This document shows, piece by piece, positions 1 to 9,068 of a DNA stretch of 16,890 bases. A program made the position numbers and the translations under genes. The DNA is from Amoebophrya sp. AT5.2 (lineage: Eukaryota; Sar; Dinophyceae; Syndiniales; Amoebophryaceae), in contig RXOD01004954.1 in assembly GCA_005223375.1 (NCBI GenBank), positions 1-16,890 on the forward strand, read 5' to 3'. The notes below the pieces were generated by a model. It was not told where the DNA came from. It was given only the letters and a program-made list of their open reading frames with translations, and ran no database searches. The stretch's first letter is position 1; every line of letters begins with the position of its first letter.

Positions 1-36
1 AACCCATCAGGAACCACTTACCACTTCCTCACATAC

Positions 37-1117
37 CAGCTGGTCCGGTCATAAACTCCCCGATGGCCAGTTTGTTCTGGTTGTTCAGGCACCAAAGGGA
101 CAGAATGTCTTGTGCCCCCTTGGTGGAAAGAACGACGCCAACCGCGTCCGGCAAGTTGCACTCTTCGCCGATCAGGGACAACATCAAACGCCCCCACAAT
201 ATCTGCGCAATCCCGGACGTCATGCCGCTTTTCTGTCGGAGTATGGCGATACAGAAAAGTTGTATATGGCTATGTAGATTGATCGTGAGGTGTTCAATAT
301 TTGGTGCAATGTTCATCTCGATTCTCTTTGTCGAGTATTTTCATCTTTGGCGATGTTTGGGTTCTTGTGTGGTACATGTACAATTTTCGCGACGCTCAGC
401 ACTAGGTCGCGGCCAGACTCAACACAAATCATTCGAGTCAACACAAGAAGGGCGCCAACGTCGAGGTGGAATTTCACTCTCTCTCTAACTATTTGGATCT
501 TCAAGTAGTTGAACCAACAAGTAAAGTACATTTCCCCAATTTTTCGCGAAGCGCACGATCCAGCAGCCGCCTTCTGGCATGGCCTCCCACGCGGGTACGA
601 AGCCTTTGCGGAAGAGGTAAAGGTTGTAGTCTTTTCCGATGTCGTTCGGACCTTTGAGAAAGGCGAGTGTGCGCGCGAACTCCTCGACCGTTCCCACGGT
701 GTTCACTTCCTTCAGGCCCTGTACGTACTTAGCGTTCTTGCCGTACTTGTCCTGCGCGGGCGCCACGTCGAACCGATCGCGACTGCTGCTCGCGCCAGCT
801 TCTCCTGGTGACACCTGCTCCGCCGCTGAACCTGGGGGCGCTGCTGTTAACGGCTTCTGTGCCGATGGACTAGATGAAACACTCGTTGCGCCTGCGGACC
901 CGCTTTCTCCAGCCTCCGCGTTACCACCTCCATCCGCAGTAGTTGTGCACGAGTCAGCAGCTCCTGGCTCTTGCCCCTGCGCCGCAGGAACGTCGACGCG
1001 GAGCTTTGGCTTTTTAGCCTTGCGGTCGAACCAGAAGGTCCAATACGTCTCCAGCTTGTGCTCGCCATCGGCCCCGTAGTCCTCTGGCACACGAATTCCG
1101 GCGTGAATGCTGTCCAT
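37..1117 (-). CDS. eIF4E-family mRNA cap-binding protein (3' partial)
   Basis: Binds the 5' cap of mRNA for translation initiation or repression (family knowledge). Exon 1 is 1117-530 (196 codons). A phase-0 intron of 297 bases, 529-233, starts GTACTT and ends CGACAG. Exon 2 is 232-37 and ends at a GTATGT donor, so the C-terminus lies off the left edge. The joined protein carries the family landmarks in order: ETYWTFWF (W26, W29), TVEEF, DYNLYLF, PAWE (W177, E178; the Trp-Glu that contacts the cap), GGCWIVRF (W186) and LMLSLIGE. Two positions differ from canonical eIF4E: the second cap-stacking Trp aligns with Tyr131, and the Trp that usually contacts eIF4G/4E-BP aligns with Ala148. A Gly/Ser/Ala/Glu-rich insert (about residues 38-125) separates the first strands. 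The ATG at 1117 is preceded in frame by a TAA at 1151-1153. Without a further exon the frame would stop at 29-31, too early for the family. Class within the family is uncertain. Confidence 0.88.
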
Positions 1118-1427
1118 CCTCTGATTGTTCCTGCCGTTGCGGAACGCTTTTTATCTTCTATCTGAAGCAGCTACACGTACACACACACCTACAGAGAGAC
1201 GCCGGTCTATACCTCCGAAAAGTATACAAGACCTCGATGTCGAACATGGGATTTCCAACAAGAAGAGGCGCGCGGAACGACCATGCGCAGCCTCAATACC
1301 GCCTCTACGAAAGATAGAAGAAACGACCCACCATTTGTGACCTGCTCATCTTTATTTTTGAGGGAGAAGTAGTAGATTCAGGCACTTACTCGAGGGAGTT
1401 CTCTTCAGCTATCCATTTCTCCGGAGC
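1118..1427. other. Upstream region of the eIF4E-like gene
   Basis: No gene is supported here. The part next to 1118 should hold the 5' leader of the minus-strand eIF4E-like gene. The frame upstream of its ATG is closed by a stop at 1151-1153, and an AG sits just before the ATG. The region also contains an AAGTAGTAG word near 1369-1378, one of many such words in the non-coding parts of this window. I see no TATA box or other promoter signal. Confidence 0.4.
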
Positions 1428-1846
1428 ATGGCACTCAAGCTCAACAAGGACAACTTGCACTTGGACGGTTATTCCACGTGCGGAATGCTTTCCTTTCGTG
1501 ACTTTTTGAGTGTGACGCTGATTTCGATCAGTAGTCGCACTGAGTGAGGGAACAAGGCAACGCTGAAGATAGTGAGTTCTTTTGGTTATGGTTTTGTGAG
1601 CAGATCCTTGTCCGGAGCAGAGCCCGAGGCGTCGTTCATCCACACTCTCGGAATTTTTCGCGGCAGGGGCAGCGTTTTATCCTTTCAGGAGAGCAGCCAC
1701 AGCCAACACTTCTACAACGTTTTGCGCGCGTCCACATCGGTCTAGCACAAGAACGCTCAGCGCCTGCGGCGCAAGGAAAGTCTTGCCGCGGACAAAAATC
1801 TATCATGAGCCCGCGAATTACAGCCAAAAATAAAAAGTCATTTTAG
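1428..1846 (+). CDS. Possible small two-exon protein gene, unrecognised
   Basis: I do not recognise this product. An ATG at 1428 opens a frame beginning MALKLNKDNLHLDGYSTCGM that runs to 1511. A GTGACG donor at 1512 can join in phase 0 to 1604, after the T-rich acceptor stretch ending TGTGAGCAG, giving a 92-base intron. The second exon then stays open to a stop at 1844-1846 and encodes a basic, Gln/Arg-rich C-terminus (about 109 residues in total). The exon 1 frame itself meets TGA at 1542-1544 and, further on, a TAG and a TGA. The antisense frame 1386-1643 is also open, so strand choice is insecure. No domain is visible. Confidence 0.22.
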
Positions 1847-2400
1847 AATAAGTAATTTCATCTTATTCTTGCTGCACTTGCTTAGCGGATCTGCATTTCG
1901 TTCTGAATCCTAGCTAGAAGAAGCGAACTCGCGCCGATAGTTGCGCTCGGATCCTCGATCCAACACAGTGCGAGCACTGCCTGTGCGATTTCAGAAAATC
2001 AATGAATGACGTTCATGATCATGATGATGATGTGGCCCTCGCCCTCTTGTTCTTGTTCTGCGAGAATGTGTATACTGAGGTGTCATAATGGGGGGCTCTT
2101 CTAAGACTAAGTCTAATTCATTGAATCGACGTGCTTCATCACCTTCATCTTCATCTACTTACGTTGCTTTTGCCCGGCATTGAAAAGTAGATCTAAAAGC
2201 GGCCATCGCCTACGCCTCCATCAGGTTCAGCGAGACTAAAAAAAGTTTAATCCCCTCTGGCAGCAGCTTGTTACTTCCAAATTGCTTCCAGTTCTGGATC
2301 TGCGGACTACATAAACCGAACGAAAAGGGACAGAATCAGCGCTGTTCCATGCGGGTATATTTGGAATGCGAATCTTCAGTGTGCAGTTCTCCATCCCACT
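1847..2400. other. Gap with two tiny ORFs only
   Basis: This stretch separates the possible plus-strand gene from the 3' end of the intronless minus-strand gene, and probably contains that gene's 3' untranslated region. It is AT-richer than the flanking coding DNA. It contains a GAT-rich run at about 2014-2032 and two very short plus-strand frames: an ATG near 2003 (28 codons) and an ATG at 2088 whose product starts MGGSSKTKS (31 codons, Ser-rich). The second resembles a protein N-terminus, but no clear continuation exon was found, so neither is called as a gene. Confidence 0.4.
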
Positions 2401-4323
2401 TTAGTCCAACCAGTCCAAATGAAAAGGCTGTTGCTGGCCACCACGACCAGGAACAAGAGCCGTGCGGCTTTTACGTCCCCCGCGGGCCTCTGCTTGAATC
2501 GTCCGAGCTGCGTGATCTCGCAACGCTTTTTCCTGCTGAGCGTCCAGTGTCCCCCCATGGTCAAGGTAAGTCCTGACCTGCTCTGCAACTTCTACCGGAT
2601 CTGCATGTTGAAATTGATGCTCGGGCTTCTGCTGCAACGCCGACGTCTGCACCAGCCGCGATACCCTCCCAGCCGGTAGCGGTGCGACCGGAGCGGCCGG
2701 AGACATCTTCTTGCCGGGGCGCTCGCGTGCTTCTGCTTCCCATTCACGCCTCCCGCATGCAGCCTTCAATGAAGCTCTCTGTTGCCCCCTCTTGGCAGCC
2801 TCACGTTTCTCGGCCTCAAGAAAACCCGGGTCGAATATGGTATGCAATGCCTCGTGGGCTTGGAAGGAGCTACTGTAGGTCCATTTAACTGCATCCGGAG
2901 CTAGTGTAGCGTCGCTTTTCCCGGCACCGCTCCTACCGTGTGGCTCCCTCATATCTACTTGTGGATTTAGCTCTAGACCCTGACCCGCCGGTCGTGGCCT
3001 TAAATCTCCAAGCGAGTCGCTTCCACGAAGCCCCAGCCTCGCTATCTTATCCCCATCAATGAAGCCACAAAAAACACCTCCGCCGTTCCTTGTCGCACCG
3101 CCCAGCAGCCACGGGGGCGGGGCAGTCGTGTCGACGTGGTTCGGTGGAGACGAGGACCACCGCGTCCTCAGCGTAGTGATGTAAGCCGGGCGGCGTGGCG
3201 CACAAGCATCTTCATGACGAGGGTGAGCATATGTTGCATACGCGTCTACGCCTATTGGCGAATGCGATTGCGAACAAGATGAGGTGGGTGCTACAGCAGC
3301 GGGTGCGGGTTCAGATTCCGATCCGGGCGGGGGGGCAAGGGCTCCGAGACCAGGATGAAGCTGAAGACCCAATGTTCGCCTAAGATGTTCATCGTCTTCG
3401 GCCAAGCGCGCTTTCGCCAATTCTCTTGCCGCCGACTCCGGAAGGCGCCAGGCACCTGCGGCATTCTGCCTCGCAAGCAATTTCGCCTCCAGGACGCGCT
3501 GGCCGCATTCCCCGACGTCCTCTGCCACTAGTCGCTGCCATGCTTCTTTCAACCTCGCTTGCGCTGGGGTTTTTGCTGGAAAACCTGTGTCCAGTTGTGC
3601 TAGCACGTTCTTCGCTGTTAGCGCGTTCAGCACTCGTTGTTTCAACTCCACTGGCAATTTTTGCTTCTGTCCCCGGGGCGGCCCCCGCGAGACACGCCCC
3701 CGATTCTCCGGTCGAGCCTCGTACAACGCACGCATCCTCGATCCGACTTCGCACATGAACTCGTCAAGATCCTCCTCTTTCGGGGCCATCAGCACGCGAA
3801 GAGCCGCCGCACTCCCAAGTCGTACACAGGCTTCTTGAAAATCGGACTCGAACTGGTCCTGCAGCTGAGCCACTACCTGGCGCTGGCGGTTGTTCCGCTT
3901 TCTGGGCCTGCGGTTGGCGCCCTCCTCGAGCCCCTGGGAAAAACTGACGAAAGCATCCAGATACGCGCGGAAACGCACCAAACCCGCAGCCCGAATCACT
4001 GCGGAGAAGCAGGACCTCTTCTTCTCCTCATGGTCCGACAGCGGATCTTCATCACGTTGGGCGGAGGAGCTTCGTTGGAGGTTGTTCTCGTCCACCTCTA
4101 CGTGTACGTGGTCGTCGGCGAAACGGCTTGGTCGGGGGTTCTCGTCCTCGTGGCCGTCGGCGGAACGCTGTTGTTGCAGCACCACCCGGTTCCCGACCCT
4201 GGACGCAGCCGCCCCTCCAAATTGAACGCCGCCAACGGTAGTGACACGCTGATGCAGATGAAGAGAAGCGAGGACCGCCGCGAACAGCGAAACGGGCATC
4301 GAGCGAATCGGCAGCAATGCCAT
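2401..4323 (-). CDS. Intronless 640-residue protein with signal-like N-terminus, unrecognised
   Basis: A single frame of 641 codons ends in TAA at 2403-2401. I chose the ATG at 4323. The frame stays open upstream to a GTG at 4545, but that extension is Thr/Arg/Glu-rich with no earlier ATG, while the ATG at 4323 starts MALLPIRSMPVSLFAAVLAS, which looks like a signal peptide or signal anchor. A disordered His/Asp/Glu-rich stretch follows (about residues 50-105). Then comes a mostly helical charged region (about 105-325) with a basic patch RRPRKRNNRQRQ, a Pro/Ser-rich linker, and a C-terminal helix with an IQ-like segment (ARTIQAEARGGRKSR) near the end. No catalytic motif or known domain is recognisable. 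If the leader is real, the protein enters the secretory pathway. Secretion, membrane anchoring and trafficking to an organelle are all possible; that is inference. Confidence 0.75.
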   Translation of the reverse strand: MALLPIRSMPVSLFAAVLASLHLHQRVTTVGGVQFGGAAASRVGNRVVLQQQRSADGHEDENPRPSRFADDHVHVEVDENNLQRSSSAQRDEDPLSDHEEKKRSCFSAVIRAAGLVRFRAYLDAFVSFSQGLEEGANRRPRKRNNRQRQVVAQLQDQFESDFQEACVRLGSAAALRVLMAPKEEDLDEFMCEVGSRMRALYEARPENRGRVSRGPPRGQKQKLPVELKQRVLNALTAKNVLAQLDTGFPAKTPAQARLKEAWQRLVAEDVGECGQRVLEAKLLARQNAAGAWRLPESAARELAKARLAEDDEHLRRTLGLQLHPGLGALAPPPGSESEPAPAAVAPTSSCSQSHSPIGVDAYATYAHPRHEDACAPRRPAYITTLRTRWSSSPPNHVDTTAPPPWLLGGATRNGGGVFCGFIDGDKIARLGLRGSDSLGDLRPRPAGQGLELNPQVDMREPHGRSGAGKSDATLAPDAVKWTYSSSFQAHEALHTIFDPGFLEAEKREAAKRGQQRASLKAACGRREWEAEARERPGKKMSPAAPVAPLPAGRVSRLVQTSALQQKPEHQFQHADPVEVAEQVRTYLDHGGTLDAQQEKALRDHAARTIQAEARGGRKSRTALVPGRGGQQQPFHLDWLD

Positions 4324-4598
4324 TCTTCTTCGTGTGGTTTCAGCTTCAAACTCAAACGCAGGTGTTTCTTTGTCTCTTTGCGTTTCGGTTTCGGTTTCGC
4401 AATGGCAGGGGTCGGCTGCTACTTCTCGTTCTCGTGTAGTCGTACCTACTACGACGTTCTGGCGTTGCTTGGTGCGTATACGTTGGAAACCTGCGCGACT
4501 TCTTGTGTGATAATGTTGATTTGCGACCCTGTTGAAGGTGATCACGCTGTTTCTTCATACAACGTAAACGTTAAGCTAGTTACTGTCGCGGGGTCATT

Positions 4599-4616
4599 AA
4601 AAAAAAAAAAAAAAAA
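4599..4616 (+). repeat. A18 homopolymer run
   Basis: Eighteen consecutive A residues on the plus strand, followed by GTAC. It lies about 275 bases upstream of the start codon of the intronless minus-strand gene, where it reads as a T18 tract. It could be a simple replication-slippage repeat or the tail of an old retroposed transcript. No copy of a spliced gene is visible just to its left, so the first is more likely. Confidence 0.8.
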
Positions 4617-4816
4617 GTACATGGGCTGAAAATGTAGCATTATACTCGAGACTTTCGCACATTGGTTTTCTAGCAAGTACTAGTAGTGACGTCGATTATA
4701 ATCACGCGGAACCTTGATCATGGCTGCTGGTGCAGCAGCGTAATGATGAAGATCTAGACTCTTCTTTCCTGATGGTATAGGTATTGATCTGGAGGTAGAT
4801 GCTCGTCTGGTGAGAA

Positions 4817-5150
4817 ATTGATCGACGGGATGATCGAGGTAGATTCCGTCAACCTCAAGATCGGACGGGAGGAGCTGTACCGGCACAGCGCCCTATCGCC
4901 TCACCCCCATCGCCGAAAAGAAAAAGCCCGCGGCGGGGGCTAGAGAAAAGGCAGAAGACCGAGGTTTCGGAGCCGACCTTTTTGAACCGATGGGAACGGA
5001 GGGACCGATCTCACAGTGTAGCATTCCTCCTCGCGAAGAACCTAAAACGCAGCAAGCCGAAATAGACCGGGGTCATCAAGAGGCCCCGGTACAGCTCCTC
5101 CCATCCGATCATACGCAGTCAACCTCGAAAATTGATCGACGGAATGATCG
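4817..5150. repeat. Mosaic of nested inverted and direct short repeats
   Basis: Three short blocks occur twice. Block A is 4859-4883 and, inverted, 5086-5110 (25 bases, 24 matching). Block B is a 20-base direct repeat at 4817-4836 and 5131-5150 (19 matching). Block C is GTCAACCTC, direct, at 4849-4857 and 5118-5126. On the plus strand the order is B-C-A, a spacer of about 200 bases, then inverted A-C-B. Only block A is inverted while the order of all three is mirrored, so this is neither a simple palindrome nor a simple tandem duplication. The spacer contains a GC-rich hairpin and no clear gene. It may be the remnant of a mobile element or repeated rearrangement of one sequence. Confidence 0.7.
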
Positions 5151-5650
5151 CTCGCGAGATCTTCAGTGGATCATCGCACGACCACGAGACCGCCGCCGAG
5201 GCCCTCAAAATTGCAACCGCAAGCCGGCAGATGTCCACTGAGCTGCGGCAGCGGCCGAGATGTTGACTAAGACACAGACACAAATTAATACCGTCTCCGT
5301 CGAACACGACCTATATAATTTTGTCCAGCCCACAAAGAAAGGCTGTCACTGTGGGGCGCGGCGCCCCGGGCACCTAGCACCCCGTGAGAAACTAGAACTG
5401 TTCCTGAAAAAAATGGCAAGCAATTGGATCCACGTCCATTAGATCATCCTGTATCGATGAGCTCACTTCTTTTGGTTTCTGTCTCAGTTTCTTCTTTTGC
5501 AGCTTGTTCATCTTTTCACTATAGTTGTTTTTGTCTTTACTTTTCTCCTCCAAGTCCAATATACTCCAAGTGCAACTCCTCGGTGCAAGTCGTGATGTCC
5601 GCTAGTTGTACGCTTGTTTTTCATAAATGTAGGTCTACTGATGCGCTTTC

Positions 5651-8600
5651 TTAGAAGTCGCTTTCCTCGCTAGTGTCACCAAATGAAGAGGCGGAGAGGT
5701 CGTGTGAGTCCGAACGCGCAGGACCACGAGCATCGTCTGAGCATATGGCTGAGCTACAGCTTTCGGTTCCGGAATTGGGGCAGCACGATGAGTCGAAGGA
5801 CGCCGACGACGACTCTCGATCGTGTTCTTCGTGTGTAGGTGTGCTGCCTGCGTTCTGCTGCTTTAGGGCGAGACGAACTTCCGTGTTTATTTCCGCTTGT
5901 TCTCCTCCTCCCAGCTCGCTCGTTATTACTAGCGCGTCCTCCAAAGTCTCGCCCTTGCGCAGCGCACTTCTTACCCTTACCTCTTCACTCGCGCACCACT
6001 GCGCGAAGCCCTCGGCTGCTTCGCGCATTTGATTCCACAAGGCTGCTTCGATGTGGTGCTTATAGTCGGTCCGGGCGGCGCGAAGAGCGTCGCGCTTTGC
6101 CTTCTTAATCGCGTTCAGCGCGCGAATCAAAAGTCGCCCGAGCCCGCACATGTCCAGCTTCAGGGCGCGGCGGATGCGCTCGGCGACGACGAGGGCCTTC
6201 TTGTCCACCTTGGGGGAACGCGGAGATACTTCGTGCTCGTCTCTCGTGTTCTCGACGAGTGCTCCTTCAACCGCCCGGCAGTACTCGATCCAAACGCGCA
6301 ACGCGTTCCCGTTCTTCTGCTGGCGCCGCACGAACGTGCCGACCTTCTCGCAAGCTGCGCGCCACTTGTTCCTCTGCCGCACCTCCTCCGCGCGGAAGAT
6401 TTTGATATCTTTCAGTTTCTGGGTGCTCTGTAGATAAGCGGACGCGATCTGATCGCGTTTTCGCTCGAGCCGCTGTATCTCTTCGGCGGCAGCCGCGCTT
6501 CCGCTCGTTCGCGCGCCACTTTCTTGGCCCAGGCAGGCAGCTCGCGCAGCCGCTTGGCGGCCTCGAGAAGCTCCGAGGACGGATAGAAAAATGGATCTCG
6601 GCGGACGTAGCGACTGCGCTCGATATCAAGGCGGGCACGGTTTCGTTTCCACTTCGCCAGCGTATACGGGCTGGGCTCCGAGAAGTACGCCGCGTCGCAC
6701 GGGAGGCCATACTTGAACTGCTTCTTCTTGTTCATCCCCATCTTCATCGTAGTGGTCCGGTTTTCATCATACGCTGCACATCGGGCGGTGAGGACGTCGA
6801 TCTTCCGAACAATGTCGGGTCCTCCAACGAGGAGTCGCGGGGTCGGCGGCTTCTCGTCGCTTTGCTGACGACTTTCTTTCGCCGCGTCTGCGTCGACCTC
6901 GGCGTCATGATGAAGGTCCGCATCCGCACTGTCCTCCGTCTCCGCGGAGCAGCCTCTACCCCCGCCGCCACTAGTTTCGACTTCCTTCCGTAAGCCCGCT
7001 TCGGATGAGTACTCCTCACCCAAAAATTCCGTCATTCGGTGAAAGTGCAACCGACGCACACGCTCGTCTTCCTTCTGCGGACGTTTCGTGCCGCACCCCG
7101 GCAGCCGGCCGTGGTAGAAACCGAAATTTTCGGGAGCGTCACGTGCCGCGAAGCAAACAGCCGAATTAAAATTATGGAGGAGCCAGACGCTATGTGAACC
7201 CGTTGCTGAACAAGTTTATAGGTAGGTGTGCCTATGCCAGAGATGAATCTGTCGTAGGCTGGCGGGAGCCTACTCCAGGGAGTCCCAGTAACCAAAGTTC
7301 TCTTCGAGTTCGAAGTTCTCGGAGCTCTAGAACTAACTCGCTCACGCTCTCGGTCTCGCAACCGCAAAAAAAAACTCGCGCCAGAACTACTACTACCCCC
7401 AGCATTGCCCTTACCGCCATTACCGAAGTAAGGAAGTCCTGCTTCCTCATCGTCGCCGTCGTCTCGAGCTGAAGTGTAGGAGCTAGAAAATGGAGATTAC
7501 TACACATAGAGCCAGGACGAGCTGCCATAAATGTCCTCCGTTTCTTCACCCGCAATCCCTCCATGCGCGGTCGACGTTGAAGACTGCGGTGGGCTCTGGG
7601 CAAAATGGCGCAGGTCTTTCATGTGGACAACTTGGTCGGAAGGCGGTCCACACAACATGCAGCGCAACTTCGGAACGAGTACGCGAAAGACCCGGTCGAA
7701 GGCACGCACAACCACCAAGTGTGGTGCATACGGAAACGGTCGGGCGAGGTTCACAGAAGTAAACTTCGACTTCGCAGCTGTAATTGAAAAAATACATCAC
7801 ATGATCGTGGTCAAGCTGATTATTATAGATGCGACTCTGACTGTGACTGTCAGAGTCAGCCCAAAATCGAACAGCTCCCCACCCAAAATTAAAGATTTCA
7901 TCTATGAAGTACTAGCTGCGACGCCGGACCCCAACACGGACGGGACGCGGGCAAAAAGATGGTACGGATTAATACAGCTCAAGTGCAGGTCGTCGAGATC
8001 AAGAACACTGACTCATAGAAAATATCTCGGTGAAGAAAACGTACCTACTGTACTTGCAGATGAAGAGGAAGACGATGACGAGACAGGCTGCCCAGACGGA
8101 GGCGAAGACAACGAGCGCAGAAGTTTTCTGCTCATCTCCACCTGCAAGTTTCGCTGTCCCACTTTCTTCACGTGTTCTTCGTCCGTAAGATGATCCGACC
8201 AGAAGCATTTCGGCATCCCTCGTGAATTGGTGCACAGCCCACAAACGATCTTGGATACGGTCTTGTAGTTCCCGAGATCGTTAGTTGCAGGTTCTTGTGC
8301 ACCACCTCCCCGATACGCGTTGGATCTGGCGCTGCACGCCAGCGCGAAACTGCGCATGTCCCTCCGGACCCGGTACCTCGGAGCGCCGTGCTCATCCTTT
8401 CCATCGACCTCGAGGCAATGCGCGAAGTCTCCCGCACCGCTCCCCCAATCGAACTGCCACGACTCGCGCCAGGTATCGACGTAGGTACCTGTTATTGATG
8501 TGGTGCAAGCAGTTATTTCATCGCTTTGATGGATTTGTGTCTTTCTTTGTTGTAGCTACTTTCTTGTATAGTAGTATTCACTGCTTCAACAACATCGTTG

Positions 8601-8944
8601 TACTAGACGAATAGTATAGTACCCCACTTCTTTTCGCCACGTGACAGAAAAAATGGGTCCACTGCGTCTTGCTCCTCTTCCGGCGTCTGCGGGCATGTCT
8701 GCGGTGGGGAGCGAGTCATGCTTTTCTTGTCCGTCGTGGGGTTACCGGGTCGTCGAGAGGACACCGCAGATGAAGATGATGATGTCGATGTCGACGAAAG
8801 AGACGAGTCGGAAGACGGGGACAAAGAATCACGACGCGGTTTTTCACCGTTTACGACCGACACCGCGTCCGACAAGCAACGGCGGCCCCTGGTGCTGGTC
8901 ACCAGCAGCGGCCCGAGAGAATTCTTTCTGTTGTTTCCCTCCAT
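5651..8944 (-). CDS. Five-exon protein with zinc-finger-like motifs and a frameshift, unrecognised
   Basis: Exons: 8944-8623, 8488-8045, 7777-7550, 7468-7274 and 7205-5651. Introns of 134, 267, 81 and 68 bases are all GT-AG and all phase 1. The product is about 913 residues if a 2-base surplus (CG at 6494-6497) is discounted; as read, the frame before it stops near 6412. The N-terminus is Ser/Thr-rich. Exon 2 starts a Trp-rich segment (WRESWQFDWG) and carries C190-x2-C193-x13-H207-x5-H213. Exon 3 carries C295-x2-C298-x8-H307-x5-H313. The CxxC...Hx5H spacing resembles U1/matrin-type zinc fingers, which bind RNA in known families, but the fit is loose. The last exon has a charged helical stretch (about 625-670) and a Ser/Asp/Glu-rich tail ending EESDF. 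I do not recognise the family. Nuclear or RNA-related function is inference. The exon 4/5 join is the least certain. Confidence 0.65.
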
Positions 8945-9068
8945 GATCTAGATCTTGATCTTCATGCAGGAGCAGTTTCGTTCGTGAAAAATGTAAAAAG
9001 TAGTTCTAGCTTGTTCGTTGTACTTGTAATGTGAATAAGACGATGAAATCTTCGAGACAGATGAGCAG

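Larger units (their letters stand above)
4324..5650. other. Long gene-poor interval between two minus-strand genes
   Basis: This 1.3-kb interval holds the 5' side of the intronless gene and the 3' side of the zinc-finger-like gene. I found no complete coding frame with convincing structure. It does contain an 18-base A run at 4599-4616, an AAGTACTAGTAG word near 4675, a repeat mosaic at 4817-5150, a small GC-rich hairpin (AGCCC at 4925-4929 pairing with GGGCT at 4937-4941), and a T/C-rich stretch from about 5460 to 5560. Short gene-like peptides appear on the plus strand around the repeats (both copies read KLIDGMI), but they are not part of a gene model I can support. Confidence 0.5.

Noticed and set aside
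3637..4629. 330-codon plus-strand ORF opposite the intronless gene
   Set aside because: It lies antisense to a longer frame with a signal-like start, runs through the A18 tract into Lys repeats, and its peptide looks like the usual shadow of a GC-biased gene.
4920..4945. GC-rich hairpin resembling a bacterial terminator
   Set aside because: The stem is only about five base pairs, no T run follows, and the context is eukaryotic.
6474..6520. 47-base intron (GTGGCG...ATACAG) as explanation of the frame change near 6495
   Set aside because: It keeps phase, but it is GC-rich with no pyrimidine tract, and both frames stay coding-like inside it. An indel explains the data better, though RNA could still support the intron.
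7232..7603. Minus-strand ORF with a hydrophobic stretch (AMLGVVVVLARVFF)
   Set aside because: It suggested a signal peptide, but it is out of frame with exons 3 and 4 of the surrounding gene, which read through this region in another frame with in-phase introns.
7531..8193. 220-codon plus-strand ORF
   Set aside because: It covers parts of exons 2 and 3 and the whole intron between them in the minus-strand zinc-finger-like gene. Those exons join in phase with good splice sites.
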